Program-made: the position numbers and the translations under genes
From: PALSA-1004 sp963829085
GTDB taxonomy: Bacteria > Pseudomonadota > Gammaproteobacteria > Burkholderiales > SG8-41
Reading direction: 5' to 3'
Assembly (NCBI GenBank): GCA_963829085.1
Contig: CAWHHJ010000004.1
Location: forward strand, 248,001 to 312,000
DNA length: 64,000 nucleotides
The notes under the pieces: model-generated
Database searches by the model: none
What the model saw: only the letters and a program-made list of their open reading frames with translations
Told to the model about the DNA's origin: nothing
Shown: piece by piece, positions 56,602 to 64,000 of the stretch
Layout: every line of letters begins with the position of its first letter
Numbering within the stretch: the stretch's first letter is position 1

Positions 56602-57981
56602 TCAACTGGAGGCTGATGCGCGCTGAACGGCCGCGGCAGGCCGGATCTTATGCGGTTCAGTCGGCTGCCATCCCAGGGTGAGCAGCAGCGCAGCAAACCC
56701 GATCACGTAAGCGAGAGTCACATGCCAGCCATGCCTTAACCACAAGCCGACCGATTTTGCTTCCGGGTACATGTTGGACAGCGCTACGCCTGCCGATGAG
56801 CCGAACCAGATCATCGAGCCGCCGAATCCCACAGCATAAGCAAGGAATCCCCAGTCGTATCCGCCCTGCTGCAGTGCGAGAGCGGTAAGCGGGATATTGT
56901 CGAACACAGCGGACACGAAACCAAGACCCAGCGCGGTTTGCCACGCTGCAAGCGGAAGTTTTTCCACCGGCATCAATGAGGCGCACAGGACCAGCGAGAT
57001 CAGGAACACGCTGCCTTTGAACGTCTCAGGCAGCAGGCTCCATTGCGGTTTGCGCAGCCCTGATGTGATCAGAATCGCAGCCCATACTGCGGCGCCAATG
57101 AACGGAAATCTATCCGAGAGCTGCGGATATTCGACGTTTACCACTACATTCGCAGCGATTGCTGACACCAGGATGAAACCAACGATGCCGACCCGTATGG
57201 CATCGATGTGTATGCCGCGCGGCGGATCCTTAACGATGGGCGAATAGCGCTGCTGCTGGACCGCCGCCGGAATGCCGAAGATCACGAGCGCGGCTAGCGC
57301 CCCGACATATGCGTGGAGCACACTGACGGGATCGACGCCGTCGATCCACATCATGGTAGTTGTCGTGTCGCCAACGACGCTGCCGGAGCCACCTGCGTTC
57401 GAGGCCGCGACGATTGCGGCGAGATAGCCGATGTGAACTTTGTGACGGAACACGGTGGCGGCGATCGTTCCGCCGATCAAAGCTGCGGCGATGTTGTCGA
57501 GAAAGCTCGATAAGACGAATATCATGATGAGCAAAACAAATCCGCCCTTCCAGTCGTCCGGCAGCAGCTTCGGCAGCCAGGCTGGAACACGACTTTCTTC
57601 GAAGTGCTTCGAAAGCAGAGCGAAGCCCATCAGCAGCATGAACAGGTTGGTCAGCAATACCCATTCGTTGTGCATGTGCCCGGCGAATCCCGCGAGCCCC
57701 TGACCCGAGCGGAAGCCGACTGTCATGAACTTGTACGCGAGTATGGCCGCGAGACCGCTGAGCGCGACGCGCAGCGTGTGATGATGAAACACAGCCACAC
57801 CTAAAAGCGTTGCGCCGAACAGGATAAATTCAATCGGTGCGCCGAAAACTGACGAGACAGTTTGCGCACCAGCGTCCGCTGCAAACGACGACGTGGTGGC
57901 GATCAACGCTGCGATCACCGCGAGGATCGCACGTCTATTTTTGCTTCGCGTAATCACGCCAGGGGTAAGCGGCATGGGCAT
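56602..57981 (-). CDS. Ion transporter superfamily (NhaD/ArsB-like, SLC13-type) permease
   Basis: 459 residues with a signal-like first helix (ILAVIAALIATTSSFAADA) and ten or more further helices. Two symmetric motifs are seen: FVLSSFLDNIAAALIGGTIAATVF with AASNAGGSGSVVGDTTTTMMW, and GFVSAVFDNIPLTALALQQGG with GFGGSMIWFGSSAGVALS. These fit the NhaD sodium/proton antiporter branch. The region 56335-56601 between it and dctP holds only the dctP leader; no gene was seen there. Confidence 0.85.
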   Translation of the reverse strand: MPMPLTPGVITRSKNRRAILAVIAALIATTSSFAADAGAQTVSSVFGAPIEFILFGATLLGVAVFHHHTLRVALSGLAAILAYKFMTVGFRSGQGLAGFAGHMHNEWVLLTNLFMLLMGFALLSKHFEESRVPAWLPKLLPDDWKGGFVLLIMIFVLSSFLDNIAAALIGGTIAATVFRHKVHIGYLAAIVAASNAGGSGSVVGDTTTTMMWIDGVDPVSVLHAYVGALAALVIFGIPAAVQQQRYSPIVKDPPRGIHIDAIRVGIVGFILVSAIAANVVVNVEYPQLSDRFPFIGAAVWAAILITSGLRKPQWSLLPETFKGSVFLISLVLCASLMPVEKLPLAAWQTALGLGFVSAVFDNIPLTALALQQGGYDWGFLAYAVGFGGSMIWFGSSAGVALSNMYPEAKSVGLWLRHGWHVTLAYVIGFAALLLTLGWQPTEPHKIRPAAAVQRASASS

Positions 57982-58074
57982 CGGGTTACAACGTGGCGCC
58001 CGATTCTAGCATCGGCGCTTCCGCGTTCCGCTGGAAGCTCATCCTCCTGCAAATAACGATGTCGGGTGACGGAC

Positions 58075-58102
58075 AAAAAAAGGCCCGCTCGCGCGGGCCT
58101 TT
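58075..58102 (-). terminator. Rho-independent terminator of the htrA-type gene
   Basis: On the minus strand a GC-rich stem GGCCCGC / GCGGGCC with loop GCGA, flanked by AAA and followed by seven T. It lies about 25 bases after the protease stop. Confidence 0.93.
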
Positions 58103-58126
58103 GAGTTGTTAGCAAACGGTTTTCGT

Positions 58127-59584
58127 TTAGCCGAGCTCGACCGGCACATACATCTTGGCATCTTCACGCTGAACAAGCAGCGCCACATGTTTGCCGGCGC
58201 CCGATACGAGCTGCTTCAATTGCGCCGGATTTTTAACGGGCGTGTTGTTGATGGACAGAATCACGTCGCCCGCCTGTATTCCCGCCTTCGCGGCGGCGCC
58301 CGTCGCATTTTCTACCACCACTCCGGACGTTGCGCCGATTTGCTGCTGCTCTTCACGGCTGAGCGACCGCACCGCGACGCCAAGCCGGCCTTGCTCCTGA
58401 CCCGGATTGTCTGCTGCGGCTACTTTGGCGTCCTTTACTTCGCCGACCGTGACCTCGACGTTCTTGCTTTCGCCCTTACGCACGACGTCGAGCTTTGCAA
58501 CTGACCCGGGGGCTGTATTGGAAACCAGCACTGGCAACTCGTTTGAACTCGTGATCTCTTTGCCGTTATAGCGCACGATCACATCGCCGGGCTGCAGGCC
58601 TGCCTTCGCGGCCGGGCTCCCGTTCTCAACCGAACCGACCAGTGCGCCTGCCGGCTTCTTCAGACCGAATGAATCTGCGAGCGCCTGATTGACGTCCTGT
58701 ATGCCGACACCGAGGCGGCCGCGCGTCACCTTGCCGTGCTTAACGAGTTGATCCTCGACCTTCAGCGCAACATCAATCGGTACGGCAAATGACAAGCCCT
58801 GATAACCGCCTGAACGGCTGTAGATCTGCGAATTGATGCCGATGACTTCGCCCTTCATGTTGAAAAGGGGTCCGCCAGAATTTCCAGGATTCACCGCGAC
58901 GTCCGTCTGTATGAACGGCACGTAAGTGTCGCCGGGAAGCGCGCGGGCTTTCGCGCTCACGATGCCCGAGGTCACAGTGTTTTCAAATCCGTAGGGAGAA
59001 CCGATCGCAAGCACCCATTCGCCCACTTTGACGTCATCGGCGTTCGCGATTTTTACCGTCGGCAGATCTTTTGCATCGATTCTGATCACTGCCACATCGC
59101 TGGCTTTATCGACGCCTATGACTTTTGCTTTGAACTCGCGCTTATCGGTCAGTTTGACGATTACCTCGCTCGCATCTGAGACGACGTGCGCATTCGTCAA
59201 TATCGTACCGTCAGGACTCACGATGAAACCGGAGCCGAGACCGTGCATCGGTGTCTGCTGTTGCGGAATCTGACCTCTGAACTGCTTGAAGAACTCGTAG
59301 AACGGATCGCTCGGATCGAGTCCCTGGCTATCCGAGACAGCTTGTTGTGCCTTGCCGGTGACACTGATGTTCACCACCGCCTGTCCATTTTGGGCGACGA
59401 TGTCCGTGAAGTCAGGGCGCGCGACCGCGGACGCAGTCTGCGCAGGCGCAGCGGCTTGCGCCGTTCCCGTTGTTGCCGCAGTCGCGGAATGCACGGACGT
59501 GCTCTCGGCCACGTAGCCGCCCACTGTCGCTGCCGATATCAGTCCCGCGACAATCAAACTGCGAACCAATGTAGTGTGTTTCAT
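58127..59584 (-). CDS. htrA: Do-family (HtrA/DegQ/MucD) periplasmic serine protease
   Basis: 485 residues from the ATG at 59584 (GAGG upstream). Signal/anchor helix LVRSLIVAGLISAATVGGYVA; protease domain with catalytic triad His in LTNAHVVSDA, Asp in ASDVAVIRID and Ser in NPGNSGGPLFN; two PDZ domains (RGRLGVGIQDVNQALADSFG and GRLGVAVRSLSREEQ). It degrades misfolded envelope proteins. It lies directly downstream of the sensor kinase gene, and its promoter region holds a CTTAAG-N5-CTTAAG direct repeat like that before the regulator gene, so it is probably controlled by this two-component system. Confidence 0.93.
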   Translation of the reverse strand: MKHTTLVRSLIVAGLISAATVGGYVAESTSVHSATAATTGTAQAAAPAQTASAVARPDFTDIVAQNGQAVVNISVTGKAQQAVSDSQGLDPSDPFYEFFKQFRGQIPQQQTPMHGLGSGFIVSPDGTILTNAHVVSDASEVIVKLTDKREFKAKVIGVDKASDVAVIRIDAKDLPTVKIANADDVKVGEWVLAIGSPYGFENTVTSGIVSAKARALPGDTYVPFIQTDVAVNPGNSGGPLFNMKGEVIGINSQIYSRSGGYQGLSFAVPIDVALKVEDQLVKHGKVTRGRLGVGIQDVNQALADSFGLKKPAGALVGSVENGSPAAKAGLQPGDVIVRYNGKEITSSNELPVLVSNTAPGSVAKLDVVRKGESKNVEVTVGEVKDAKVAAADNPGQEQGRLGVAVRSLSREEQQQIGATSGVVVENATGAAAKAGIQAGDVILSINNTPVKNPAQLKQLVSGAGKHVALLVQREDAKMYVPVELG

Positions 59585-59635
59585 ATGTATCCTCGTGATT
59601 GAAATTAGCAACGAAATCTACTTCTCATGGCATGC

Positions 59636-59668
59636 ATCTTAGAAGCCGAAACTTAAGACAAACTTAAG
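59636..59668 (-). promoter_or_regulatory. PmrA/QseB-like box plus -10 upstream of the htrA gene
   Basis: CTTAAG-ACAAA-CTTAAG (59652-59668), followed on the minus strand after exactly 10 bases by TAAGAT (59641-59636). This is the architecture of promoters activated by PmrA/QseB-type OmpR-family regulators, whose boxes are two TTAAG-type half-sites 5 bases apart in place of a -35. The partner regulator genes lie next door. Confidence 0.65.
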
Positions 59669-59728
59669 GGAGTCGCGTGCGCCGAATACTGATGCGTCCT
59701 GGCATCAGCAACGCCCGCACGAATGCGA

Positions 59729-61036
59729 TTAGCCCGCGGGGAACCGCACCGTGACTGTCAAGCCCAGACCGCCGGGCCCGCCAGTCAATTCGACCGCAGC
59801 GCGATGGCGCTGTGCAATGCGCTGGACGATCGACAGCCCCAGGCCGCTGCCCTCGACGCCGCCGGTATCGGCGCGATAAAAGCGGTCGAATACCCGTTGA
59901 CGCTCCGCCGCCGGGATGCCCGGACCACTATCTGTAACGACCCACGTCGGCCTGCCCGCACTCATTTTTGCGGCCACGTCGACACTACCGCCGGCCTGCG
60001 TATAACGCACGGCGTTGTCGATCAGATTGCCAATTAACGTGCGCAACGCATCCGGGTCGCCGGCTGTGCTGACCGGACGGTCCGCAGTCAATCCCAGTTC
60101 GACGCCTTTCGCTTCGGCGATGGCCGCCTCTTCAGCCACCGCGTCGCGCGCGATTTGAGTCAGATCAACGGCAGCCAATGTGCGCTCGCCTGCGCCCGCC
60201 TCATTGCGGGCAAGCGTCAATAATTGCTGCACGAGATGCGCCGCGCGGTCAGCGCCGGCCTTCAGCCGGCTGAAAGCTTTGCTGCGCTCGTCGGGCGACG
60301 ACGCGCGTTCGGCCAACTGTATCTGCAGCTTCACGGCCGTCAAGGGTGTGCGCAGCTCATGCGCTGCGTCGGCGATAAAGGCCCGCTGTAGGGTCAGTGC
60401 ATCGCCGAGGCGGCGCAACAAATCGTTGAGCGCCGCAACGAGCGGCTTCACTTCCGCGGGCAGCGGTTCGGCCGGCAGCGGCTCGAGCGCATCCTCCGAG
60501 CGGCGATTGACCGCGCCCGCCAGATTTTCCAGCGGCGCAAGTCCGCGTCCGACCGTGATCCAGATGAAAATGAGCAGCGCAGGCAACAGAATCAGAAACG
60601 GCAGCAGCGCACGCAGCGCCAGGCCTGCAGCAAGTTCGTCGCGGGCGCGCATCGGTTGCGACACCTGGATCACATTACCGGCGATCAGCGTGCTGTAAAC
60701 ACGCCAGTCGCCGCGCGGCGTTGCGACAGTGGAAAATCCAAGACGGAGCCGTCTCAGCACCGGTGAGCCCGGACGTGATAGATAAACCTGCGCACCGTTC
60801 TGATCCCATATCTGCACTACGACGACGTCGCCGGAACCTGCGTCGCTATCCGGCGGCGTGCTGGGCGGTGCAAATCCGCCGTTCGGGAATGCGGCCGCCA
60901 TCACCTGCAACTGATAGTCGAACAGCTCCGCGGCCTCGATGCGTGTTTGCCGGTAAACCGCGAATGCAGCCGCGAGGGTGCTCACTGACAAGCCTAGCAA
61001 CAACCAGATGAGCAACTGGCGTCTGATCGATGTCAT
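59729..61036 (-). CDS. Sensor histidine kinase of the QseC/PmrB type
   Basis: 435 residues: an N-terminal helix (LLIWLLLGLSVSTLAAAFAVY), a ~125-residue periplasmic sensor region (2CSK-like), a second helix (ALLPFLILLPALLIFIWITVG), HAMP-like linker, the phospho-acceptor H-box IADAAHELRTPLTAVKLQ, N-box IGNLIDNAVRYTQ, G1 VTDSGPGIPAAE and G2 GVEGSGLGLSIV. Its ATG overlaps the response-regulator stop by 4 bases. It would phosphorylate that regulator in response to an envelope signal such as cations or peptides (inference from the family). Confidence 0.93.
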   Translation of the reverse strand: MTSIRRQLLIWLLLGLSVSTLAAAFAVYRQTRIEAAELFDYQLQVMAAAFPNGGFAPPSTPPDSDAGSGDVVVVQIWDQNGAQVYLSRPGSPVLRRLRLGFSTVATPRGDWRVYSTLIAGNVIQVSQPMRARDELAAGLALRALLPFLILLPALLIFIWITVGRGLAPLENLAGAVNRRSEDALEPLPAEPLPAEVKPLVAALNDLLRRLGDALTLQRAFIADAAHELRTPLTAVKLQIQLAERASSPDERSKAFSRLKAGADRAAHLVQQLLTLARNEAGAGERTLAAVDLTQIARDAVAEEAAIAEAKGVELGLTADRPVSTAGDPDALRTLIGNLIDNAVRYTQAGGSVDVAAKMSAGRPTWVVTDSGPGIPAAERQRVFDRFYRADTGGVEGSGLGLSIVQRIAQRHRAAVELTGGPGGLGLTVTVRFPAG

Positions 61037-61696
61037 GGTTTTGCGGGAACCATGTAACCCACGCCGCGGATGTTCTTGATGAAATCCTGCCCGAGCTTTT
61101 TGCGCAGCGAGTGGACGTAAACCTCGACCGTATTGCTTTCGATTTCTTCGCCCCAGCCGTACAGTTTTTCCTCGAGTTTTTCGCGCGATAACACGGCGCC
61201 GGGCCGGTCCAGCAACGCTTCGAGTAAGGCAAATTCACGCGCGGACAGCGCGAGCGGCTTGCCCTTCAACGTGACTTCGTGTGAAGCGGGATTGAGTTTA
61301 AGATCGCCAAACTCAATGACGCCCTCAACGCGTCCGGCCTGCCGGCGCAGCAGCGCCCGTATGCGGGCAGACAATTCGTCGAGATCGAACGGTTTGACCA
61401 GATAGTCATCGGCGCCCGCATCCAGACCTTTGACGCGGTCAGCGACGGAGTCGCGAGCCGTGAGTATCAGGACCGGAATTCGATTGGCCGCACGGCGCGC
61501 CGTCCTCAGGTACGTCCAACCCGTCTTTCTTGGGAAGACCGAGATCGAGCAGCATCAGATCGTACACGGCGTTGGCAAGCGCAAGGTCGGCTGCGCGTCC
61601 ATCACGCACCCAGTCGACGGTGAAGCCGTCGCGGCGCAAACCGGCGCGCACGCTGTCGCCGATCATTGCATCATCCTCAACGAGCAATAGACGCAT
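61033..61696 (-). CDS. OmpR-family response regulator of the QseB/PmrA type (frameshifted)
   Basis: Receiver domain: MRLLLVEDDAMIGDSVRAGL with the phospho-Asp in YDLMLLDLGLPKKDGLDV. Here one extra base beside the GTAC at 61510-61513 breaks the frame; restored, it continues LRTARRAANRIPVLILTARDSVADRVKGLDAGADDYLVKPFDLDEL, then the winged-helix domain (LSAREFALLEALLDRPGAVLSREKL, IKNIRGVGYMVP). About 220 residues. It starts at the ATG at 61696. A direct-repeat box upstream suggests it activates its own operon. Confidence 0.92.
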
Positions 61697-61761
61697 GGTC
61701 GGTTCGCAATCAGTCTCGCTGTACGCTGGCTTCACCGGTATATCTGCGCTGAAAACCACGC

Positions 61762-61794
61762 ATTTTGGCGAAGCTACATTAAGCGAGCCTTAAG
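61762..61794 (-). promoter_or_regulatory. PmrA/QseB-like box plus -10 upstream of the response-regulator gene
   Basis: On the minus strand CTTAAG-GCTCG-CTTAAT (61794-61778), then 10 bases, then CAAAAT (61767-61762) as a weak -10. Spacing and layout match the element before htrA, pointing to autoregulation. Confidence 0.6.
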
Positions 61795-61823
61795 ATATTC
61801 GGCTGTACGTGTACAAGCTCGTT

Positions 61824-62504
61824 CTATTCAGGCGCACGGACGAGCACGATATGCACGCGGTATGGGCCGTGCGCACCCAGCACTATTGTCTGCTCGATGT
61901 CGGCGGTGCGCGACGGGCCTGAGATGAAATTGACGGCGCGTGGCATGAATGCCGTAGAGCCTGCATGCGTTGCCGCATGTTCCGTACGCAAGAGGTTCCA
62001 CGCATCCTCCATCCCTTCAACAATGCGCCCGGCCGGTACGACTGCGATGTGCGTCTCAGGCAGTAGACTCGTCGTTGCCGGGGTGCGCGGCCCGGATAAG
62101 GTCATGAGCGTTCCTGTCTCGGCGATCGCGCAGTAAGCGCTGGTTATTCCGACAAGGTCCGACCCTCCGGCGGCGCGCCCCTCGACATTGATGCCGGCTG
62201 CTTCCCATTCGAGTTCGAGCAACTCGGGCCAGCACACAGCGTCGCGCGGCAATTTGTTCTGTTCCAGATAACGCGCGACGGCGCCTGGCACATCAGACCG
62301 GGACGCCACCCGGTCGACTGTCGTTGACAGCCGGAACGCGCACTCCGAAAACCGCGCAACAGGGTCCCATCCGGATTGAGGCCGCGGACCCGGCGGGTGA
62401 GCACGCACGTGCGACGCCACAGTCGCGCGCTCCTCGGCTGTCGGCGCTCCCCTGCGTCCTTGCGCGACCCGGATACGGCCGAGGATGTTATCGCGGGCAG
62501 TCAT
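61824..62504 (-). CDS. lutC: LutC/YkgG family protein (lactate-utilisation type)
   Basis: 226 residues from the ATG at 62504. The LUD-domain core shows DLVGITSAYCAIAETGTLMTLSGPRTPATTSLLPETHIAVVPAGRIVEGMEDAW and RAVNFISGPSRTADIEQTIVLGAHGP, as in LutC of the LutABC lactate-oxidising complex. The partners LutA and LutB are not on the visible side; mmsA lies 13 bases upstream on the same strand. It may serve another acid oxidation. Confidence 0.88.
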   Translation of the reverse strand: MTARDNILGRIRVAQGRRGAPTAEERATVASHVRAHPPGPRPQSGWDPVARFSECAFRLSTTVDRVASRSDVPGAVARYLEQNKLPRDAVCWPELLELEWEAAGINVEGRAAGGSDLVGITSAYCAIAETGTLMTLSGPRTPATTSLLPETHIAVVPAGRIVEGMEDAWNLLRTEHAATHAGSTAFMPRAVNFISGPSRTADIEQTIVLGAHGPYRVHIVLVRAPE

Positions 62505-62517
62505 GAATCCTGATTCG

Positions 62518-64000
62518 TCATCCCAGCGTCGGCATATTAAAGCCCGACGGCAGCGCATTGGCATCCGGCCAGCGCGAAGTCACTACTTTGTTGCGTGTAT
62601 AGAAGCGCACCCCTTCCATGCCATGAACGTGCTGATCGCCAAATAGCGAATTACGCCAGCCGCCGAAAGAATAAAAAGCGATGGGCACGGGAATCGGTAC
62701 GTTGACGCCGACCATGCCGACCTCGATTTCGCGCTCGAATTTGCGCGCGGCACCCCCCGAACGCGTGAACACGGCCGTGCCGTTGGCATACTGATTGGAG
62801 TTAATGAGTTGTATCGCTTCCTCGAGTGTATTCACACGCAGCACGATCAGAACCGGCCCGAAGATTTCGTCCTTGTAGATCGTCATCTGCGGTTTGACGT
62901 TATCGAAGAGCGACGCACCCAGGAAAAACCCGTCAGCGTTATCTTTGTCTTTGTGTGAACGCCCATCGAGTATAAGTGTCGCCCCTTCCTGCACGCCCTT
63001 GTCGACGTAGCCGGCGACCTTGTCACGATGCACGCAAGTTACAAGCGGCCCCATATCCATTTCTTTGCCGTCGAGCTTGCTGTCGCCGGCGCCAATTCTC
63101 AACTTCGATGCCTTGTCTTTGAGCTTGGCGACGAGCGGATCGGCTGATGCACCGACCGCGACCACTGCCGAAATCGCCATGCAGCGCTCGCCGGCTGACC
63201 CATACGCAGCGCCGATCAGCGCATCGGCAGCAAACTCGAGATCCGCATCAGGCAGCACGACCGCGTGGTTTTTAGCGCCGCCGAGCGCCTGCACGCGTTT
63301 GCCGTTTTTGGCGGCCGTTTCGTAGATGTACTTGGCGATCGGCGTCGATCCGACGAACGAGATAGCCTTGACCCCGGGATGGTTGAGCAGCGCGTCGACC
63401 GCTTCCTTATCGCCGTGCACGACATTGAACACGCCGTCCGGCAAACCCGCCTGTTGGAGGAGTTCAGCCATCAGCATCGATGCCGAAGGCACTTTTTCAG
63501 ACGGTTTGAGTATGAAGGTGTTACCGCATGCCAGTGCGACCGGAAACATCCACAGCGGCACCATGACCGGAAAATTAAATGGCGTAATGCCTGCGCAGAC
63601 GCCAATTGGTTGACGCAGCGAATGGCAATCGACGCCAGTGCCTACTTCTTCGCTGTACTCACCTTTGACGAGATGCGGGATGCCCATCGCAAACTCGACG
63701 ACCTCGACTCCGCGCTGCACTGAGCCGGCCGCATCGGTCAGCGTCTTGCCGTGCTCTGCTGTGATCAGTCGCGCGAGCTCGTCTTTATTGCTGTCGAGCA
63801 GATCGCGAAAGCGCATGAGAATGCGTGCGCGCCGCAACGCCGGCGTATCGCGCCAGGCCGGGAAAGCGCGCTGCGCCGATTGGACTGCCGCATCGATATC
63901 TGCGGCATTGCAGAACGGCACGCGCTTTGTGATGCGGCCGGTCGCAGGGTTGGTAATGTCACCCAGGCGTCCGCTTGACGCTGGTTTCGATCTGCCATCA
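62518..64000 (-). CDS. mmsA: CoA-acylating methylmalonate-semialdehyde dehydrogenase (start beyond window)
   Basis: About 494 residues are visible; the frame is open to base 64000 and the N-terminal IxDGRS...GDITNPATGRITKRVPFCNAADIDAAVQSAQRAF region begins right at the edge, so only a few residues are missing. ALDH features: ITPFNFPVMVPLWMFPVALACGNTFILKPSEKVPSA, catalytic Cys in GSAGERCMAISAVV, and the MMSDH-typical HGMEGVRFYTRNKVVTSRWP end. It converts methylmalonate or malonate semialdehyde to propionyl- or acetyl-CoA in valine, thymine or inositol breakdown. Confidence 0.95.
   Translation of the reverse strand, partial: DGRSKPASSGRLGDITNPATGRITKRVPFCNAADIDAAVQSAQRAFPAWRDTPALRRARILMRFRDLLDSNKDELARLITAEHGKTLTDAAGSVQRGVEVVEFAMGIPHLVKGEYSEEVGTGVDCHSLRQPIGVCAGITPFNFPVMVPLWMFPVALACGNTFILKPSEKVPSASMLMAELLQQAGLPDGVFNVVHGDKEAVDALLNHPGVKAISFVGSTPIAKYIYETAAKNGKRVQALGGAKNHAVVLPDADLEFAADALIGAAYGSAGERCMAISAVVAVGASADPLVAKLKDKASKLRIGAGDSKLDGKEMDMGPLVTCVHRDKVAGYVDKGVQEGATLILDGRSHKDKDNADGFFLGASLFDNVKPQMTIYKDEIFGPVLIVLRVNTLEEAIQLINSNQYANGTAVFTRSGGAARKFEREIEVGMVGVNVPIPVPIAFYSFGGWRNSLFGDQHVHGMEGVRFYTRNKVVTSRWPDANALPSGFNMPTLG

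Noticed and set aside
1..64000. CRISPR arrays, tRNA or rRNA genes, insertion sequences, prophage or toxin-antitoxin modules
   Set aside because: None was recognised on reading both strands; the only tandem repeats are the 30-bp adaptor units and the thioredoxin duplication. A tRNA or covariance-model scan was not possible here.

Overview
The window looks like part of a chromosome from a GC-rich betaproteobacterium, most likely Burkholderiales-like. The signs are two orphan Bug/TctC-type substrate-binding proteins, a PHA phasin, GluQRS, a HAE1-type RND pump, a complete TRAP transporter and an Mla-type lipid transporter. No rRNA, tRNA, CRISPR array, prophage or insertion sequence was seen. This is inference from gene families only.

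Layout. 1-4.4 kb: right-hand part of an aryl-polyene-like lipid locus (acyl carrier protein, COG4648 membrane protein, AMP-ligase, hotdog dehydratase, acyltransferase, LolA-like protein, MMPL exporter), read leftward and cut by the window edge. 4.5-11.4 kb: housekeeping and stress genes (PEBP, lipoprotein aminopeptidase, hydrolase, histidine phosphatase, TSUP permease, DoxX, DedA-rhodanese fusion, YceI, pirin). 11.4-14.5 kb: a Bug protein overlapping a large glycoside-hydrolase-like gene. 14.6-21.2 kb: MarR-controlled tripartite RND efflux system. 21.3-27.2 kb: PLP dehydratase, AcuI-type reductase, three tandem metallo-beta-lactamase-fold exported hydrolases and a broken solute-binding lipoprotein. 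27.2-33.6 kb: thioredoxin with a tandem-duplicated 5' end, NDH-2, PabB, DUF924, FrmA and GluQRS. 33.7-37.4 kb: an uncharacterised catabolic operon (Bug protein, Gfo/Idh/MocA dehydrogenase, creatininase-family amidohydrolase, cupin), then a 57-residue membrane protein. 37.4-42.1 kb: outer-membrane-type protein, HIT protein and Mla-type transporter. 42.2-46.1 kb: phasin, CinA-like, CBS and SbmA/BacA-type ABC proteins. 46.1-52.3 kb: organic-acid genes (CoA-ester lyase, beta-hydroxyacid dehydrogenase, AEC carrier, glycerate dehydrogenase, MFS). 52.4-58 kb: TRAP transporter and NhaD-like antiporter. 58.1-61.8 kb: HtrA protease and a QseBC/PmrAB-type two-component system, each preceded by a CTTAAG-N5-CTTAAG-like box. 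61.8-64 kb: LutC and methylmalonate-semialdehyde dehydrogenase.

A striking property of this sequence is its many single-base frameshifts in otherwise well-conserved genes (at least sixteen by eye, plus one in-frame TGA). Six of them lie directly beside a GTAC tetranucleotide. This suggests systematic base-calling error, perhaps linked to DNA modification, rather than true gene decay. For such genes I give the full span across the break and state where the frame changes.

The most interesting leads are: the paired direct-repeat boxes joining the two-component system to HtrA; the GTAC-linked frameshifts; the TGA at a conserved Cys codon in the DedA-rhodanese gene; the predicted leaderless marR with an operator over its start codon; and the creatininase/dehydrogenase/cupin operon with a Bug receptor but no permease.
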